Source: Legionella cincinnatiensis
Lineage (GTDB): Bacteria; Pseudomonadota; Gammaproteobacteria; Legionellales; Legionellaceae
Direction: 5' to 3'
Assembly (NCBI RefSeq): GCF_900452415.1
Contig: NZ_UGNX01000001.1
Coordinates: 3,410,001 to 3,474,000, forward strand
Length of the DNA: 64,000 nucleotides
Shown here: positions 52,677-62,849 of the stretch, in pieces
Layout of the letters: every line of letters begins with the position of its first letter
Numbering within the stretch: position 1 is the first letter of the stretch
Notes under the pieces: model-generated
Databases searched by the model: none
What the model saw: only the letters and a program-made list of their open reading frames with translations
Told to the model about the DNA's origin: nothing
Position numbers and translations under genes: made by a program

Positions 52677-54379
52677 ATGAACCATAGTTTACCTTTAGTT
52701 ACCACTCTGGCAACGGCTCTTAGTTTAGCTTTGGTAATGGGACTCATTGCCATAAAACTTAAACTTCCAGCATTAGTGGGATATTTATTGGCAGGTATAA
52801 TTATTGGTCCATTCACTCCAGGCTTTGTAGCTAATCCACACATCGCCGCAGAACTTGCTGAAATAGGCATAATACTATTAATGTTTGGTGTTGGACTTCA
52901 TTTTTCTTTAGATGACTTGCTTGAAACCCGAAAAATTGCTTTGCCAGGAGCCTTACTCCAGATTATTGTTGCAACCTTTCTAGGAGGAGGTGTTGCTCTT
53001 TGTTGGGGCTGGAGTCTAATGAGTTCAATCGTTTTTGGTCTTGCCTTATCTGTTGCCAGTACTGTGGTATTAATAAGAGCATTAGAAGCTCAAAAAATAG
53101 TACATTCTATTAATGGGCAAATTGCGGTGGGGTGGTTAATTGTTGAAGATATTGCCATGATTATTGCACTTTTATTTTTACCGCTCATGGCATATTGGTT
53201 AACACAGTTACAGGAAACGAAAACAAAAATTTATGGCTTATCTTAGGAAGTGCGTTATTTAAAATCTCATCTTTTATTGTTGTCATGCTGTTGATTGGCC
53301 GCTGGATACTCCCTAAATTGCTTTGGCAAATTGCACGAACAGGATCAAGAGAACTCTTTACTTTATGTGTCATAGCCGCTGCGGTTAGCATTGCTTTTGG
53401 AGCATCAAAATTTTTTGGCCTTTCATTATCTTTGGGAGCATTTTTTTCAGGAGTGATTATTCAAGAGTCTAAATTTAGTCGTCGTGCTGCAGAAGAATCT
53501 CTTCCATTGCGAGATGCTTTTGCCGTTTTATTTTTTGTCTCGGTGGGGATGTTATTTAATCCGTATATCTTTATTGAACAACCACTACGTGTACTTATTA
53601 TAGTAAGCATTATTATTATTGGAAAATCTATATCCGCAGCTTTGTTGGTATTAGTTTTTCGTTATCCATTAAATACCGCCCTAACGGTTGCAGCAAGCTT
53701 AGCACAAATAGGAGAATTTTCATTTATTCTGTCTGCCTATGGGGTACAATTAAAATTATTATCCCTAGAGGGACAAGACTTAATTCTTGCCGGTGCTTTA
53801 ATTTCTATTGCTCTAAATCCCTTCTTATTTAAAATAATCAAACCACTGCAAACCTGGATATGTGCAAAATCTCCGTGGGCTCGTAGTCTTGAACCCGCTG
53901 AAGATCCTTTAATGGAACTATCAATTACCGAAGATGAAAAATATCTGTCGGGTCATGTTATTCTCGCTGGATATAACCAAGTTGGAAAGCTTATTGGAAC
54001 AATATTAACCAATCATAATATCCACTATGTAGTCATTGATCAAAATCGTGAGCTTATAGAACAATTGAGAATCCATAAAATAGCTGCAGTCTATGGAAAT
54101 AGTGCGGATCCTTCAGTACTGAGTCAAGCCCATATCGCACAAGCAGGAATGATTATTGTAACGACCTTTGATGTTTTTGATATCAGGCAGACGTTAAAGG
54201 AAGCGCAACAATTAAATCCCAGAATTGAACTCGTCATTCAAGCACAAAATGAAGAAGAAAAAACTTTATTAAATCAAGAAATTAAAGGAACCTTTTTTTT
54301 CAGTGAAGTGGAATTAGCCCAAAGTATTAGTCAACATGTATTAGAGCGGTATGGAATACAGGAATTCAAAACTGATTGA
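52677..54379 (+). pseudogene. Frameshifted Kef/YbaL-type cation:proton antiporter
   Basis: Two overlapping frames (52677-53246 and 53195-54379) together make one CPA2 antiporter. The first 170 residues give the N-terminal helices (LPALVGYLLAGIIIGPFTP, IGIILLMFGVGLHFS, ALSVASTVVLIRALE). The second frame gives GSRELFTLCVIAAAVSIAFG, SLGAFFSGVIIQES, more helices and a C-terminal RCK/TrkA-N domain (HVILAGYNQVGKLIG). Joining them needs a -1 shift between 53190 and about 53235. A single-base deletion is the simplest reading. Programmed slippage at AAAAA or a sequencing error is not excluded. Both halves are otherwise intact, so the lesion is recent. Confidence 0.85.
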
Positions 54380-54433
54380 TACGCTTGCAAATCCAAAGAC
54401 GTATTGAACTCAGAAATTTAGTACGTTCATGTT

Positions 54434-54469
54434 AAGGCTTTGAGAAGATGCTGACACATCGCCTCAGCC
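54434..54469. repeat. Degenerate solo copy of the palindromic core (right half)
   Basis: AAGGCTTTGAGA followed by CGCCTCAGCC resembles the right half of the core found in arrays 1 and 2 (AAGGCTTCGAGAC then CCTCAGCCCGAAC). The rest of the 339-base gap (54380-54718) is AT-rich, with a TATAAT at 54675-54680 that may serve the next gene. Confidence 0.4.
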
Positions 54470-54718
54470 ACTGACATTGTCTTAAGGCAGTCTATGATAG
54501 CTCGGTAGATAAGAAAATACCATCTCGCCACCATCCATATAAGATCTTTGTAAAAAATGTCTTTTAACAATGATTATTTTAAAAACAACAAGATAATTGT
54601 GATTATTTCATTTTCAACTAATCCAATATGTTGCAAATTTTTTAATCATGCACCAAAAAAGATAAAAATATATCTATAATTAAAAAAATGGTTTTCTAAA
54701 TATCAAAAAGGTCAAATC

Positions 54719-56527
54719 ATGCCCAAATCAAAATATGCAACTCCAGCGTACAATGCTCTGTTTCAAGAATATGCGTCTCCTTTAGTTAAATTTAATCGGG
54801 ATATGGAAACTGTTCCAAGAGATGATACGGGTCAGTCCTGCCATGTGTTTGCACTAATAAGTTCGCCCTTTTGGGAGGCAAGAAATGAACTTAACACGGA
54901 ATTTGCAAATGTGGGCACGAAGAAACTTCAGGAACGCATGCATGCATGGGATTTGCATGAGATTAATGAAGAGAAAAAAAAGCGATTGAATGAAAAATAT
55001 GAGGTGCAGCCGTTTCCAAGCCTAACCGAAAAAGAGATACGTGAAGAACGCATGTTCAACATGGGGGAAATTCTTAAACTCAGAACAGCAGAGACTGTAT
55101 TGCCTGTGGAGAATATGTTCCTTTGCGGAGGTTTTCGACATGATAATATGGTACCTGAACATATGTGGATCGAAGACCATACAAACAAGAGATCCTATGA
55201 CACATTCATTGATCGTGACGGTATCGCCGTTGTAGATGACGTAGGGAAAGACGGCAGATCCTTTCGACCTGGATGCGAAGGAAGTCCATTTAAAGGGAAT
55301 GAAATTGGTCGGGTTAAAGTAGACGGGTACACCTATGGTCAACTAATTGCCATCGCTGCTGGGGCTGAGGATAAAAAGAAACCTTTCCCCGATTCAATAG
55401 CCAACACGCCACAAGTATTAATGGCCATAGAGACCGTTAAACTGGTAAACGAAGCATTAGCAAAAGTACCAGGTCCAGGGTTATCTGAAGCTGAAAACAA
55501 CATATTAAAAAAAGTAGAAGAGGAACAATTAAAAAAGAGTACAACTAATGAAATTCAAAAAGTGATTGATGATTTGAGAGGAGTGGATAAAATTAACTAT
55601 GAAAGTGCACTGGCAAAATTAGAAGAAGAAGCAAGACAACAAAGAAAAGTGGCCCTCGCAATCGTAGGTACTGGTTTTCATCCCTTTGTGAAGTTAAATC
55701 AAGAATTAAATGATGCCATTAAGCTCGATCAAATCACAAAAGCTACCAACTTCCCAAAAATCATTCGGCTCAAAACCGACTCACTGGAAGAATTAAGAAA
55801 ACTTGAGGAGAAAAAAGGTACCCTCCCTAATGAAGAATTCAAAGAAAAATTTCAACAAAAGATTGACGAGGCAAGAATAAAAATTGAATCTGCATTTGCA
55901 ACAAAGGAAAAAGAAGCTTTTGAGTTTTTGACTAAAAAATGTAATGCCATCAAACCTGAACAAATAGCAAAATCTAAAACGATGACAGAGGCCAAAGAAT
56001 GCAAGAGTGATCTACTCGAAGCATTAAAAACGCTTGAAAAGCAGAAAAATACCTTGGTGAAGGAAGAAGATAAAATTGCACTTCAACAAAAGATTGACGA
56101 GAAAAGACTAAAAATTGGGGAAATATTTACCGAAAAGGAAAAGATTGGTAAAACCATAGAGAAAGTAAAAACAGCTGCAGAAAAATACTTACAATGGTCT
56201 AGCGTAAACGCTACAGGCTGGCGACTCACTAATTGGTCTTATGGTTCGTATGGAAGGGATCAAGCGGACAAATTAATAAAAATGATTGAGGAGAACCAGC
56301 CTATGGCCGAAATATTAAAAACAACACATGAAATAGTTAACACTTCAGGCATTAATGCGAACTCATTTACTCGTTATTTACATGATGAGCTTCACACTGA
56401 TACAGAGAAGCTAGTGGGTAAAGATACGCTTAGTGAGACATTTAAAGATTATAAGGAAAAACTTCAAGAGGAATTAGACGTAGTGGAAAAAACTGAAGAG
56501 AAATATAACAGGATTCGGATTAACTGA
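54719..56527 (+). CDS. 602-residue protein with possible Cys-His protease-like domain and duplicated coiled coil (effector-like)
   Basis: No named family recognised. The first 220 residues look like a globular domain. They contain GQSCHVFAL (C41), CGGFRHDNMVPEHMWIED (H148 followed by xWIE) and SYDTFIDRDG (D161). A Cys...HxW...D order occurs in transglutaminase- and papain-like folds, so this is a candidate catalytic triad. Residues about 250-490 are lysine/glutamate-rich coiled coil with two copies of a module repeating at 78 residues (QQKIDEARIKI near 378 and QQKIDEKRLKI near 456). The end is helical. There is no signal peptide. The size and layout suit a Dot/Icm effector, which is inference. 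Confidence 0.65.
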   Translation: MPKSKYATPAYNALFQEYASPLVKFNRDMETVPRDDTGQSCHVFALISSPFWEARNELNTEFANVGTKKLQERMHAWDLHEINEEKKKRLNEKYEVQPFPSLTEKEIREERMFNMGEILKLRTAETVLPVENMFLCGGFRHDNMVPEHMWIEDHTNKRSYDTFIDRDGIAVVDDVGKDGRSFRPGCEGSPFKGNEIGRVKVDGYTYGQLIAIAAGAEDKKKPFPDSIANTPQVLMAIETVKLVNEALAKVPGPGLSEAENNILKKVEEEQLKKSTTNEIQKVIDDLRGVDKINYESALAKLEEEARQQRKVALAIVGTGFHPFVKLNQELNDAIKLDQITKATNFPKIIRLKTDSLEELRKLEEKKGTLPNEEFKEKFQQKIDEARIKIESAFATKEKEAFEFLTKKCNAIKPEQIAKSKTMTEAKECKSDLLEALKTLEKQKNTLVKEEDKIALQQKIDEKRLKIGEIFTEKEKIGKTIEKVKTAAEKYLQWSSVNATGWRLTNWSYGSYGRDQADKLIKMIEENQPMAEILKTTHEIVNTSGINANSFTRYLHDELHTDTEKLVGKDTLSETFKDYKEKLQEELDVVEKTEEKYNRIRIN

Positions 56528-56628
56528 CTTTTTCATAATCCTTCAGGCAATAATGTCAACTTAAATGAATTAGTCGCTTTGTCGTAATCGTTCACGCCCC
56601 TTGTAAAAGGACGTGAACAATTATCCCA

Positions 56629-58017
56629 CTAAAATGGTAACTCCAATGTAGCATCCAACCGTTTCATTTGTACTTTAAATAACTGTTTTATTTGCTCCAA
56701 ATAATTTTCATCATCGGCTTCAAAACGGGCTACAAGACAAGGAGTGGTATTCGATGCACGTAACAACCCCCATCCCTTTTCAAATTCAACACGTAAACCA
56801 TCAATAGAAATAATGCGTGCTTTTGAAAAATCGGCTAACCCACTAAATTGCTCCATAAACTGAAACTTCGCTTCATCAGCAATAGCAATCTTTAATTCGG
56901 GAGTATTTACACTATTAGGAATTGATGCAAATTGTTCGCTTACGCTCATATCTGACGCACTAATAATTTCCAACAAACGGCAAGCACTATATAACGCGTC
57001 ATCAAATCCATACCAGCGATCTTTAAAGAACAAATGCCCGCTCATTTCACCTGCTAGAACAGCTTGTTCTTTTTTCATCACATGCTTTACTATAGAATGA
57101 CCTGTAGGGCACATTTTAGGTATACCACCCGCTTCTTTGATTACCGACTCTAAATGACTGGAGCATTTTACATCGAAAACTATCGTAGCCCCTGGAAGTC
57201 TGCTTAACAATTCACGTGAATAAAGCATCATTAGACGATCAGGCCAGATCATTTCCCCTTGATTGGTCACTAAACCCAATCGATCCGCGTCACCATCAAA
57301 TGCCAACCCTATATCTGCCTGATGACTTGCCACTGCGGCTTTTAAATCTTTTAAGTTTGCCTCAATAGTGGGATCAGGATGATGATTAGGAAAACGACCA
57401 TCAACATCGCAATATAAACCAATAACATCACATCCTAATTCACGAAGCACTTGCGGAATTATCGGACCAGCAACACCATTTCCACAATCAACCACAACTT
57501 TTAATGGGCGTTTAATTTTTATATCACTCACAACTCGTTGTTTGTATGTAGAGAGAATATCAAATGCACTCTCTTTACCATGACCAAAAACTCGCTCACC
57601 TTTGGTTACTAAACGATACAAAATATCGATGTCTTCCTGCATTAGAGTTTTTCCGGATAAAACCATTTTAATGCCATTATAATTGGCAGGATTATGGCTG
57701 CCCGTAACCATCAAACCACAATCAATTCCTTGGGTATACACAGCAAAATACATTACCGGCGTAGCAACTTCACCCAAATCAAATACATCAATGCCACTAT
57801 CCAGTAACCCTTGTTTCAAAGCCGAAGCCATAGCTAAACTGGTAAGACGTCCATCACGTGCTAAGAAAATTTGTTGTTTTTTTAAATCATGTAAATAATA
57901 AGCTATTGCCAAACCAATACTATAAAAAGAATGTTCATCCAATTCTTGTCCGATGATGCCTCTAATATCATAAGCACGAAAAACAGAACGAGAAATTTGC
58001 TTTTGCTGATAGTTCAT
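56629..58017 (-). CDS. algC: Phosphomannomutase/phosphoglucomutase
   Basis: Interconverts hexose 1- and 6-phosphates for nucleotide-sugar and LPS synthesis. It has VTGSHNPANYNGIK with the phosphoserine, the metal loop FDGDADRLG, the sugar-binding GEMSGHLFF and the phosphate-binding RASNTTPCLVARFE. The 462 residues and four-domain layout match AlgC/ManB; whether Man or Glc is preferred cannot be told. The frame opens at 58053, but the ATG at 58017 has GGGAGG at 7 bases and follows the dut stop by 1 bp. It forms an operon with dut and coaBC. Confidence 0.9.
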   Translation of the reverse strand: MNYQQKQISRSVFRAYDIRGIIGQELDEHSFYSIGLAIAYYLHDLKKQQIFLARDGRLTSLAMASALKQGLLDSGIDVFDLGEVATPVMYFAVYTQGIDCGLMVTGSHNPANYNGIKMVLSGKTLMQEDIDILYRLVTKGERVFGHGKESAFDILSTYKQRVVSDIKIKRPLKVVVDCGNGVAGPIIPQVLRELGCDVIGLYCDVDGRFPNHHPDPTIEANLKDLKAAVASHQADIGLAFDGDADRLGLVTNQGEMIWPDRLMMLYSRELLSRLPGATIVFDVKCSSHLESVIKEAGGIPKMCPTGHSIVKHVMKKEQAVLAGEMSGHLFFKDRWYGFDDALYSACRLLEIISASDMSVSEQFASIPNSVNTPELKIAIADEAKFQFMEQFSGLADFSKARIISIDGLRVEFEKGWGLLRASNTTPCLVARFEADDENYLEQIKQLFKVQMKRLDATLELPF

Positions 58018-58018
58018 C

Positions 58019-58477
58019 TTAATGCCTCCCTGAGCTTCCAAATCCACCTTCACCTCTTACACTTTCAGTAAAATCATCCACAATTTCAAAAGCAGCTTGC
58101 ACAACAGGAATAAAAACCAATTGCGCAATACGCTCCGCTGGATTTATTGTAAAATGTTCGACGCCTCTATTCCAACACGAAATCTTGAGCTCCCCTTGAT
58201 AGTCTGAATCAATTAATCCCACCAAATTTCCTAAAACAATACCATTTTTATGACCTAAGCCTGAACGAGGTAAAATAACCGCTGCTAGTTTAGGATCGGC
58301 AATATAAATCGAGATGCCTGTAGGCAGTAATACTGTTTCTTGAGGAGCAATTTGCATAGGTTCGTTAATGCAAACACGCAAATCCAAACCAGCTGAACCA
58401 TGAGTCGCATAAGTAGGTAAAGGAATAGTATCACCTATTCTTGAATCAAGAATCTTTAATTGAATAGCCTGGGTCAT
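58019..58477 (-). CDS. dut: dUTP diphosphatase
   Basis: Hydrolyses dUTP to dUMP and PPi. All five trimeric-dUTPase motifs are present: [47 protein letters not shown] and the C-terminal [11 protein letters not shown] arm. The length of 152 is standard. It sits 17 bp after coaBC and 1 bp before the mutase gene, the order found in many gammaproteobacteria. Confidence 0.97.
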   Translation of the reverse strand: MTQAIQLKILDSRIGDTIPLPTYATHGSAGLDLRVCINEPMQIAPQETVLLPTGISIYIADPKLAAVILPRSGLGHKNGIVLGNLVGLIDSDYQGELKISCWNRGVEHFTINPAERIAQLVFIPVVQAAFEIVDDFTESVRGEGGFGSSGRH

Positions 58478-58494
58478 AATTTTTCCTATTAGTT

Positions 58495-59700
58495 TTAATG
58501 CGCCTCATTTTGCAGAGTTGCGGCAAGGATTGCAATAATTTGACCCGCTAACCGTGTTTTATGGGTTAACGGTAATTCGATTTGTTTGTTTTTTGTAATT
58601 ACAGTGACTTGATTCACTTCACTATCAAATCCAATTCCTTTTCCGACTGAATTAGCTACTATCATATCCAGTTTTTTCCGTTGCAATTTTTCTGTAGCGT
58701 AAGGTATAACATTGGTAGTCTCGGCAGCAAATCCAACAACAAAAGACGCTTTAGCTGAATCAGCAACTTGATTTAGAATATCAGGGTTTTTCACCAGTTT
58801 AAGCGTTAACTCATCCTGATTTTTTTTCTTAATTTTTTCAAGTGCAGGCGACTCAACCCTATAATCTGCAACAGCAGCTGTTCCTATAAATATTCCCCCC
58901 TCCGGCATTTCCTTCATCACTGCATTCAGCATCTCTTGAGCAGATTCAACCTGAATCTGTTGAATGGTAGTCGAAACATTTAAGGTACTTGGTCCACTAA
59001 TTAAAGTCACTTGCGCTCCAGCCATTGCTGCTGCTTCTGCCATAGCATAGCCCATTTTACCAGAACTATAATTACTGATATAACGTACTGGATCTATAGA
59101 CTCACGAGTAGGTCCTGCAGTAACGATTACTTTTTTACCCGCTAGTAATTGATGCACCTCATGTAAACGTATGGCATTGATAATTTGTTCTGCCTCACTA
59201 ACTCGCCCCATGCCATACTCCCCACAAGCTTGGGAACCTTCTTCTGGCCCAACAAAAATAACCCCTCTGTCTTGCAAGATCTTACAGTTTGCCTGTGTCG
59301 CTGGATGAGCCCACATGCTCCGATTCATAGCGGGACAAACGATAATAGGAGTTTCTGCAACAAGATATAAAGTAGAAAGTAAGTCATCTGCGATGCCGTG
59401 TGTTATTTTAGCAAGACAATTTGCAGAAGCAGGCGCTATAACCAAACAATCAGCCCAACGCGCTAGTTCAATATGTCCCATCGCACGTTCTGCTTGAGCA
59501 TCAAATAAATCAGTGCGCACATCGTTACCGGATAGCGCTTGCATCAATAACGGACTCACAAACTCCTGTGCCGAGCGCGTCATTATAACTTTAACATCAG
59601 CCCCCACTCGAGTTAGCTCTCTAAGGAGAAAAGCAGACTTATAGGCACCAACCCCACCACAAACCCCAAGAAGAACTTTTCTACCAATAAAATCTTGCAT
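58495..59700 (-). CDS. coaBC: Bifunctional phosphopantothenoylcysteine decarboxylase/synthetase
   Basis: Couples cysteine to 4'-phosphopantothenate and decarboxylates the product for coenzyme A. The N-terminal CoaC flavoprotein has [18 protein letters not shown], the conserved PAMN and the ASANCLAKI region. The C-terminal CoaB part has [31 protein letters not shown] and AAVADYR. The frame opens at 59784, overlapping divergent radC. The ATG at 59698-59700 has AAAGG at 6 bases and gives the normal N terminus, [13 protein letters not shown], so it is chosen. Confidence 0.96.
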   Translation of the reverse strand: MQDFIGRKVLLGVCGGVGAYKSAFLLRELTRVGADVKVIMTRSAQEFVSPLLMQALSGNDVRTDLFDAQAERAMGHIELARWADCLVIAPASANCLAKITHGIADDLLSTLYLVAETPIIVCPAMNRSMWAHPATQANCKILQDRGVIFVGPEEGSQACGEYGMGRVSEAEQIINAIRLHEVHQLLAGKKVIVTAGPTRESIDPVRYISNYSSGKMGYAMAEAAAMAGAQVTLISGPSTLNVSTTIQQIQVESAQEMLNAVMKEMPEGGIFIGTAAVADYRVESPALEKIKKKNQDELTLKLVKNPDILNQVADSAKASFVVGFAAETTNVIPYATEKLQRKKLDMIVANSVGKGIGFDSEVNQVTVITKNKQIELPLTHKTRLAGQIIAILAATLQNEAH

Positions 59701-59765
59701 AACGAACCTTTTTTGATAAGAATAGCACCGATCAAAGCATAAACTTCGCAATAAAGGAATAGAAA

Positions 59766-60467
59766 ATGACAGGCGCCCAAACATGGCAGTTCGATCTGCG
59801 TGAAAAACTACTCACTTATGGCCCACAGAGCCTTTCAGATGCAGAATTACTTGCTCTTTTTATCAATTCAGACAATAACAAAAAATCCTGCATGCAATTG
59901 GCATGTGACCTTCTCATTCATCTGGGTGATTTACGTGCTGTTCTTAATGCAGATACGCAAAGCTTCACACAGGTACAAGGATTAGGGGAGGCTCAATATG
60001 TCCAACTACAAACTGTTAAAGAAATATGCCGACGTAGTGATTTTATTCAGATCCAAAAAGAAACCCAAATTACCAACAGCAAACAAACGTATGCCTATTT
60101 AAAAAAGCGTTTACGTGATTATAAAAATGAAACCTTCGTCGCTTTGTTTCTTGATAATCAACATCGCATCATTGCTTATCATGAACTTTTTTCCGGCACC
60201 ATCAATACGGCAACGATTCACCCAAGGCCAATCATAGAACGTGTCCTTAGACTTAATGCAGCTGCCTTAATACTTGCTCATAATCATCCATCAGGGATAT
60301 CTGATCCCAGTCCTCAAGATATAGCGGTAACAGAGCGTATGCGTGAGGCTTTAGAGTTAGTTGATGTGCGATTGTTGGATCATATTATCATCGGAGATAA
60401 TGAAGTTTACTCCATCATGGCTGAAGCCAAGTGGATTTGTCATGAGCAATTAGCCCTTTATAACTGA
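59766..60467 (+). CDS. radC: RadC/JAB-domain protein
   Basis: A helix-hairpin-helix-like N-terminal part (LSDAELLALFIN, VQGLGEAQYVQL) is followed by a JAMM/MPN domain with the metal motif AHNHPSGISDPSPQD and the upstream Glu near ETFVALFLDN. Despite the name, a role in DNA repair is not established. The length of 233 is typical. The gene is divergent from coaBC, the usual neighbourhood in gammaproteobacteria. Confidence 0.95.
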   Translation: MTGAQTWQFDLREKLLTYGPQSLSDAELLALFINSDNNKKSCMQLACDLLIHLGDLRAVLNADTQSFTQVQGLGEAQYVQLQTVKEICRRSDFIQIQKETQITNSKQTYAYLKKRLRDYKNETFVALFLDNQHRIIAYHELFSGTINTATIHPRPIIERVLRLNAAALILAHNHPSGISDPSPQDIAVTERMREALELVDVRLLDHIIIGDNEVYSIMAEAKWICHEQLALYN

Positions 60468-60521
60468 AGGCGATAAATATCATAAAACAGAAGTTTTGAA
60501 TAACTTAGCTATTGCTATTTT

Positions 60522-61001
60522 ATGCTCAGAAATTTTATACTTCGGACAATTAATATAACTAATGAGTTGACCAAAATGCCTTTTTCCACAAAATTAATCG
60601 CAGATTACGTTGAAATGATTAACGGTGAATTGGATCATATTCCTGTAAGGCAACCAGCGCAATTTAAATTTATTGTCGAAGAATTACAAGATATGATTAG
60701 CTGGTCTTTCTCCAGAACATTAAAAAATTGTTTTTTTAAAGCCCCTCCAAAACCCGATCTTCCTTATGCCACCAAAGAACAACTTAATTATATAAGCTAC
60801 TGTTTGAATAACCCGCAAGACTTTGTAAAATCAGCCGCGGATTATGCGGAATACAAAAAAATTCTTACACAGAGAATTACTGCTAAAATAAATGAATTTC
60901 AATCTATGGATACAAAGGCAAAATGGGAATATATTCAATTTCAAAAAGAAAACCATAGCGCGCCGCTACAAAACATCCCCATACCAGGAGGGTATGTCTA
61001 A
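60522..61001 (+). CDS. Hypothetical soluble protein
   Basis: Unrecognised. Helical and charged, with a central PPKPDLPYATKEQLNYIS segment and a Pro/Gly-rich end, PLQNIPIPGGYV. There is no signal peptide or membrane segment. An internal ATG (Met19, 60576), starting MPFSTKLIADYVEMING, is an equally good start; neither has a strong ribosome-binding site. It is followed by a bidirectional terminator. Confidence 0.6.
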   Translation: MLRNFILRTINITNELTKMPFSTKLIADYVEMINGELDHIPVRQPAQFKFIVEELQDMISWSFSRTLKNCFFKAPPKPDLPYATKEQLNYISYCLNNPQDFVKSAADYAEYKKILTQRITAKINEFQSMDTKAKWEYIQFQKENHSAPLQNIPIPGGYV

Positions 61002-61009
61002 TCACACTA

Positions 61010-61041
61010 AGGAATGTGCACGAAATAACGTACACATTCCT
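61010..61041. terminator. Bidirectional terminator between convergent genes
   Basis: A 13-bp stem with one mismatch (AGGAATGTGCACG with 61029-61041) closes the loop AAATAA, nine bases after the plus-strand stop. On that strand it is followed by CTCTTAAAAAATC rather than a clean T-run. The stem reaches into the epmA stop codon. Confidence 0.6.
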
Positions 61042-61981
61042 ATGCTCTTAAAAAATCAAAGGCAATGACGCTCGCTATTTCAGATTTTCTTAGGGCTAAA
61101 GCCAAGAGCCTATCCACTCCTAAAGCCACGCCACTGCACGAGGGTAACCCATGCTCCAGAGCGTTTAAAAGGTATTGATCCGCCTCGGCGGTACGAAGCC
61201 CTTTTTCATTTCTTAGATGTTGATCCAGAGCAAAACGCTTTTTCTGTGCAGCAGCATCCGTTAACTCATGAAATCCATTGGCTAATTCAACCCCTTGATA
61301 ATAAACTTCAAAGCGCTCAGCAACTCCATCATTCATTTTAGCTAAAGCCGCTTGTGAGCTCGGAAAATCATATAAAGCAACAGGAACACTCTCCTTAGCT
61401 AAAAAAGGTTCCACTATATGGCTCATCAGTAAAAATAAATACTGGTCTTTGTCTTCTTCATTTGCTGGCAACACTTTGTCTAAATTAAAACCCACTAATA
61501 CCTGCCGAAGCTCTTCCAACGTCGCACAAAAAGGATCAACATGACACGCCTCAAGAAAAGCTTGTTGATAGGTTTTCTTAAGCATGGGTTTAGATCGCAA
61601 AATCATTTGTAAGAATAGATCCATTTCCTCCATCAAAGTATGATGATCAATACCCAATTGATACCATTCTAAGAGAGTAAACTCCGGATTATGCCAACGA
61701 CCTAATTCATCATCGCGAAATACGCGTGCAATTTGGAAAATAGAACCGCTACCTGCAGCAAGAAGACGTTTCATATGGTATTCAGGAGAGGTTTGTAGGT
61801 AATAGGTTTCACCTCGAAACAGTGCTTCAATATTACTTAAGTAAACATCTGTTGTACCGTAACGTGCCATTATTGGTGTTTCTACCTCCCAATAACCACG
61901 CTCCGTAAAAAAATAACGTATCTTTTTTAATAATTCAGCACGTTGACGTAAGAATTCAATAGGTGCAGAAGGTTCCCACAT
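61040..61981 (-). CDS. epmA: EF-P--(R)-beta-lysine ligase
   Basis: A class II lysyl-tRNA-synthetase paralogue lacking the anticodon-binding domain, which attaches (R)-beta-lysine to elongation factor P. Motif 2 is FQIARVFRDDELGRWHNPEFTL (split by conserved Arg and Glu) and motif 3 is GVALGVDRLLALAL. The lysine-site EVETPIM and QTSPEYHMKRLL are present. Length 313. Its ATG overlaps the sufT stop as TAATG, so it is cotranscribed with the suf genes. Confidence 0.94.
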   Translation of the reverse strand: MWEPSAPIEFLRQRAELLKKIRYFFTERGYWEVETPIMARYGTTDVYLSNIEALFRGETYYLQTSPEYHMKRLLAAGSGSIFQIARVFRDDELGRWHNPEFTLLEWYQLGIDHHTLMEEMDLFLQMILRSKPMLKKTYQQAFLEACHVDPFCATLEELRQVLVGFNLDKVLPANEEDKDQYLFLLMSHIVEPFLAKESVPVALYDFPSSQAALAKMNDGVAERFEVYYQGVELANGFHELTDAAAQKKRFALDQHLRNEKGLRTAEADQYLLNALEHGLPSCSGVALGVDRLLALALRKSEIASVIAFDFLRA

Positions 61982-62316
61982 TAGTAAAAAATTCCCAGTT
62001 CAAGACGTGCTGCCTCAGTCATCCGCTCTTGAGACCAAGGTGGCTCCCAAACTAATTCAACCGTACAATCACTAACTCCTTCAACTTGATTGACTGCTTG
62101 TTCTACAGTTCCTGGAAAAGTTTGTGCAACCGGACATCCAGGAGTAGTTAAAGTCATTTGAATCAAGACATGGGCATTATCGTCTATAGATATATCATAT
62201 ATTAAGCCCAAATCATAAATATTAACAGGAATCTCCGGATCATAAATACCCCGAAGGGCATTGATAATGGCCTCTTTCAATAATTCAGGATCCTGTTTTT
62301 TCTTAAAACCAAACAT
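61981..62316 (-). CDS. sufT: SufT-type Fe-S assembly protein (DUF59/MIP18 family)
   Basis: A small DUF59 protein with YDPEIPVNIYDLGLIYD and the reactive-Cys segment TTPGCPVAQ. It ends in a C-terminal EPPWSQERMTEAARLELG typical of the putative SufT group. It is thought to help mature Fe-S proteins. It stands 83 bp after sufU and overlaps epmA by one base. Confidence 0.92.
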   Translation of the reverse strand: MFGFKKKQDPELLKEAIINALRGIYDPEIPVNIYDLGLIYDISIDDNAHVLIQMTLTTPGCPVAQTFPGTVEQAVNQVEGVSDCTVELVWEPPWSQERMTEAARLELGIFY

Positions 62317-62399
62317 AAACTTACCTATTTTTGTAGCCTGGATGAAGGCAAATTCGTGATCATTATCCCTACATTACGAACTACAGCTTTCACTATTTT

Positions 62400-62849
62400 C
62401 TATTCTGTTTTTACCACATTACTTTCTTTATTTAAGGCAGCTTCCAACGTATGCCAAGCCAAAGTAGCACATTTTACGCGTGCCGGATAAGCCTTAACTC
62501 CAGCAAGCACAGTCAATTTATCCATATACTGTAATTGACCTTCTTCATTTTGAGTCAGCATATGATGAAAGCAATGAAATAGTTCATGAGCTTCTGCCAC
62601 TGTTTTTCCCTTTAAAGAATCAGTCATCAAAGAAGCGGAAGCTTGGGAAATTGCACAACCACATCCTAAAAAGCTCAATTCAGTAATCGAATCATTTTTA
62701 ATCTTGACATAAACAGTTAATTTATCGCCGCACAAAGGATTAAAACCATTAGCCTGATGCGTTGCATCCTGCATTACATAATGATGGCGAGGATTACGAT
62801 TATGATCAATAATAATTTCCTGATATAACTCTCGCAATTCAGCACTCAT
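62400..62849 (-). CDS. sufU: Fe-S cluster scaffold/sulfur-transfer protein SufU
   Basis: An IscU-like fold with the SufU pattern: NPLCGDKLTVYVKI (first Cys), SFLGCGCAISQASASLM (second Cys) and VKCATLAWHTLE (third Cys), plus the SufU-type insertion between them. It receives sulfur from SufS. The frame opens at 62888, but the ATG at 62849 has GAGG at 7 bases and overlaps the sufS stop in ATGA, so it is chosen. Confidence 0.94.
   Translation of the reverse strand: MSAELRELYQEIIIDHNRNPRHHYVMQDATHQANGFNPLCGDKLTVYVKIKNDSITELSFLGCGCAISQASASLMTDSLKGKTVAEAHELFHCFHHMLTQNEEGQLQYMDKLTVLAGVKAYPARVKCATLAWHTLEAALNKESNVVKTE

Noticed and set aside
53195..53246. Programmed ribosomal frameshift in the Kef-type gene
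   Set aside because: No classical X-XXY-YYZ heptamer in the right frame was found; a one-base deletion is simpler.
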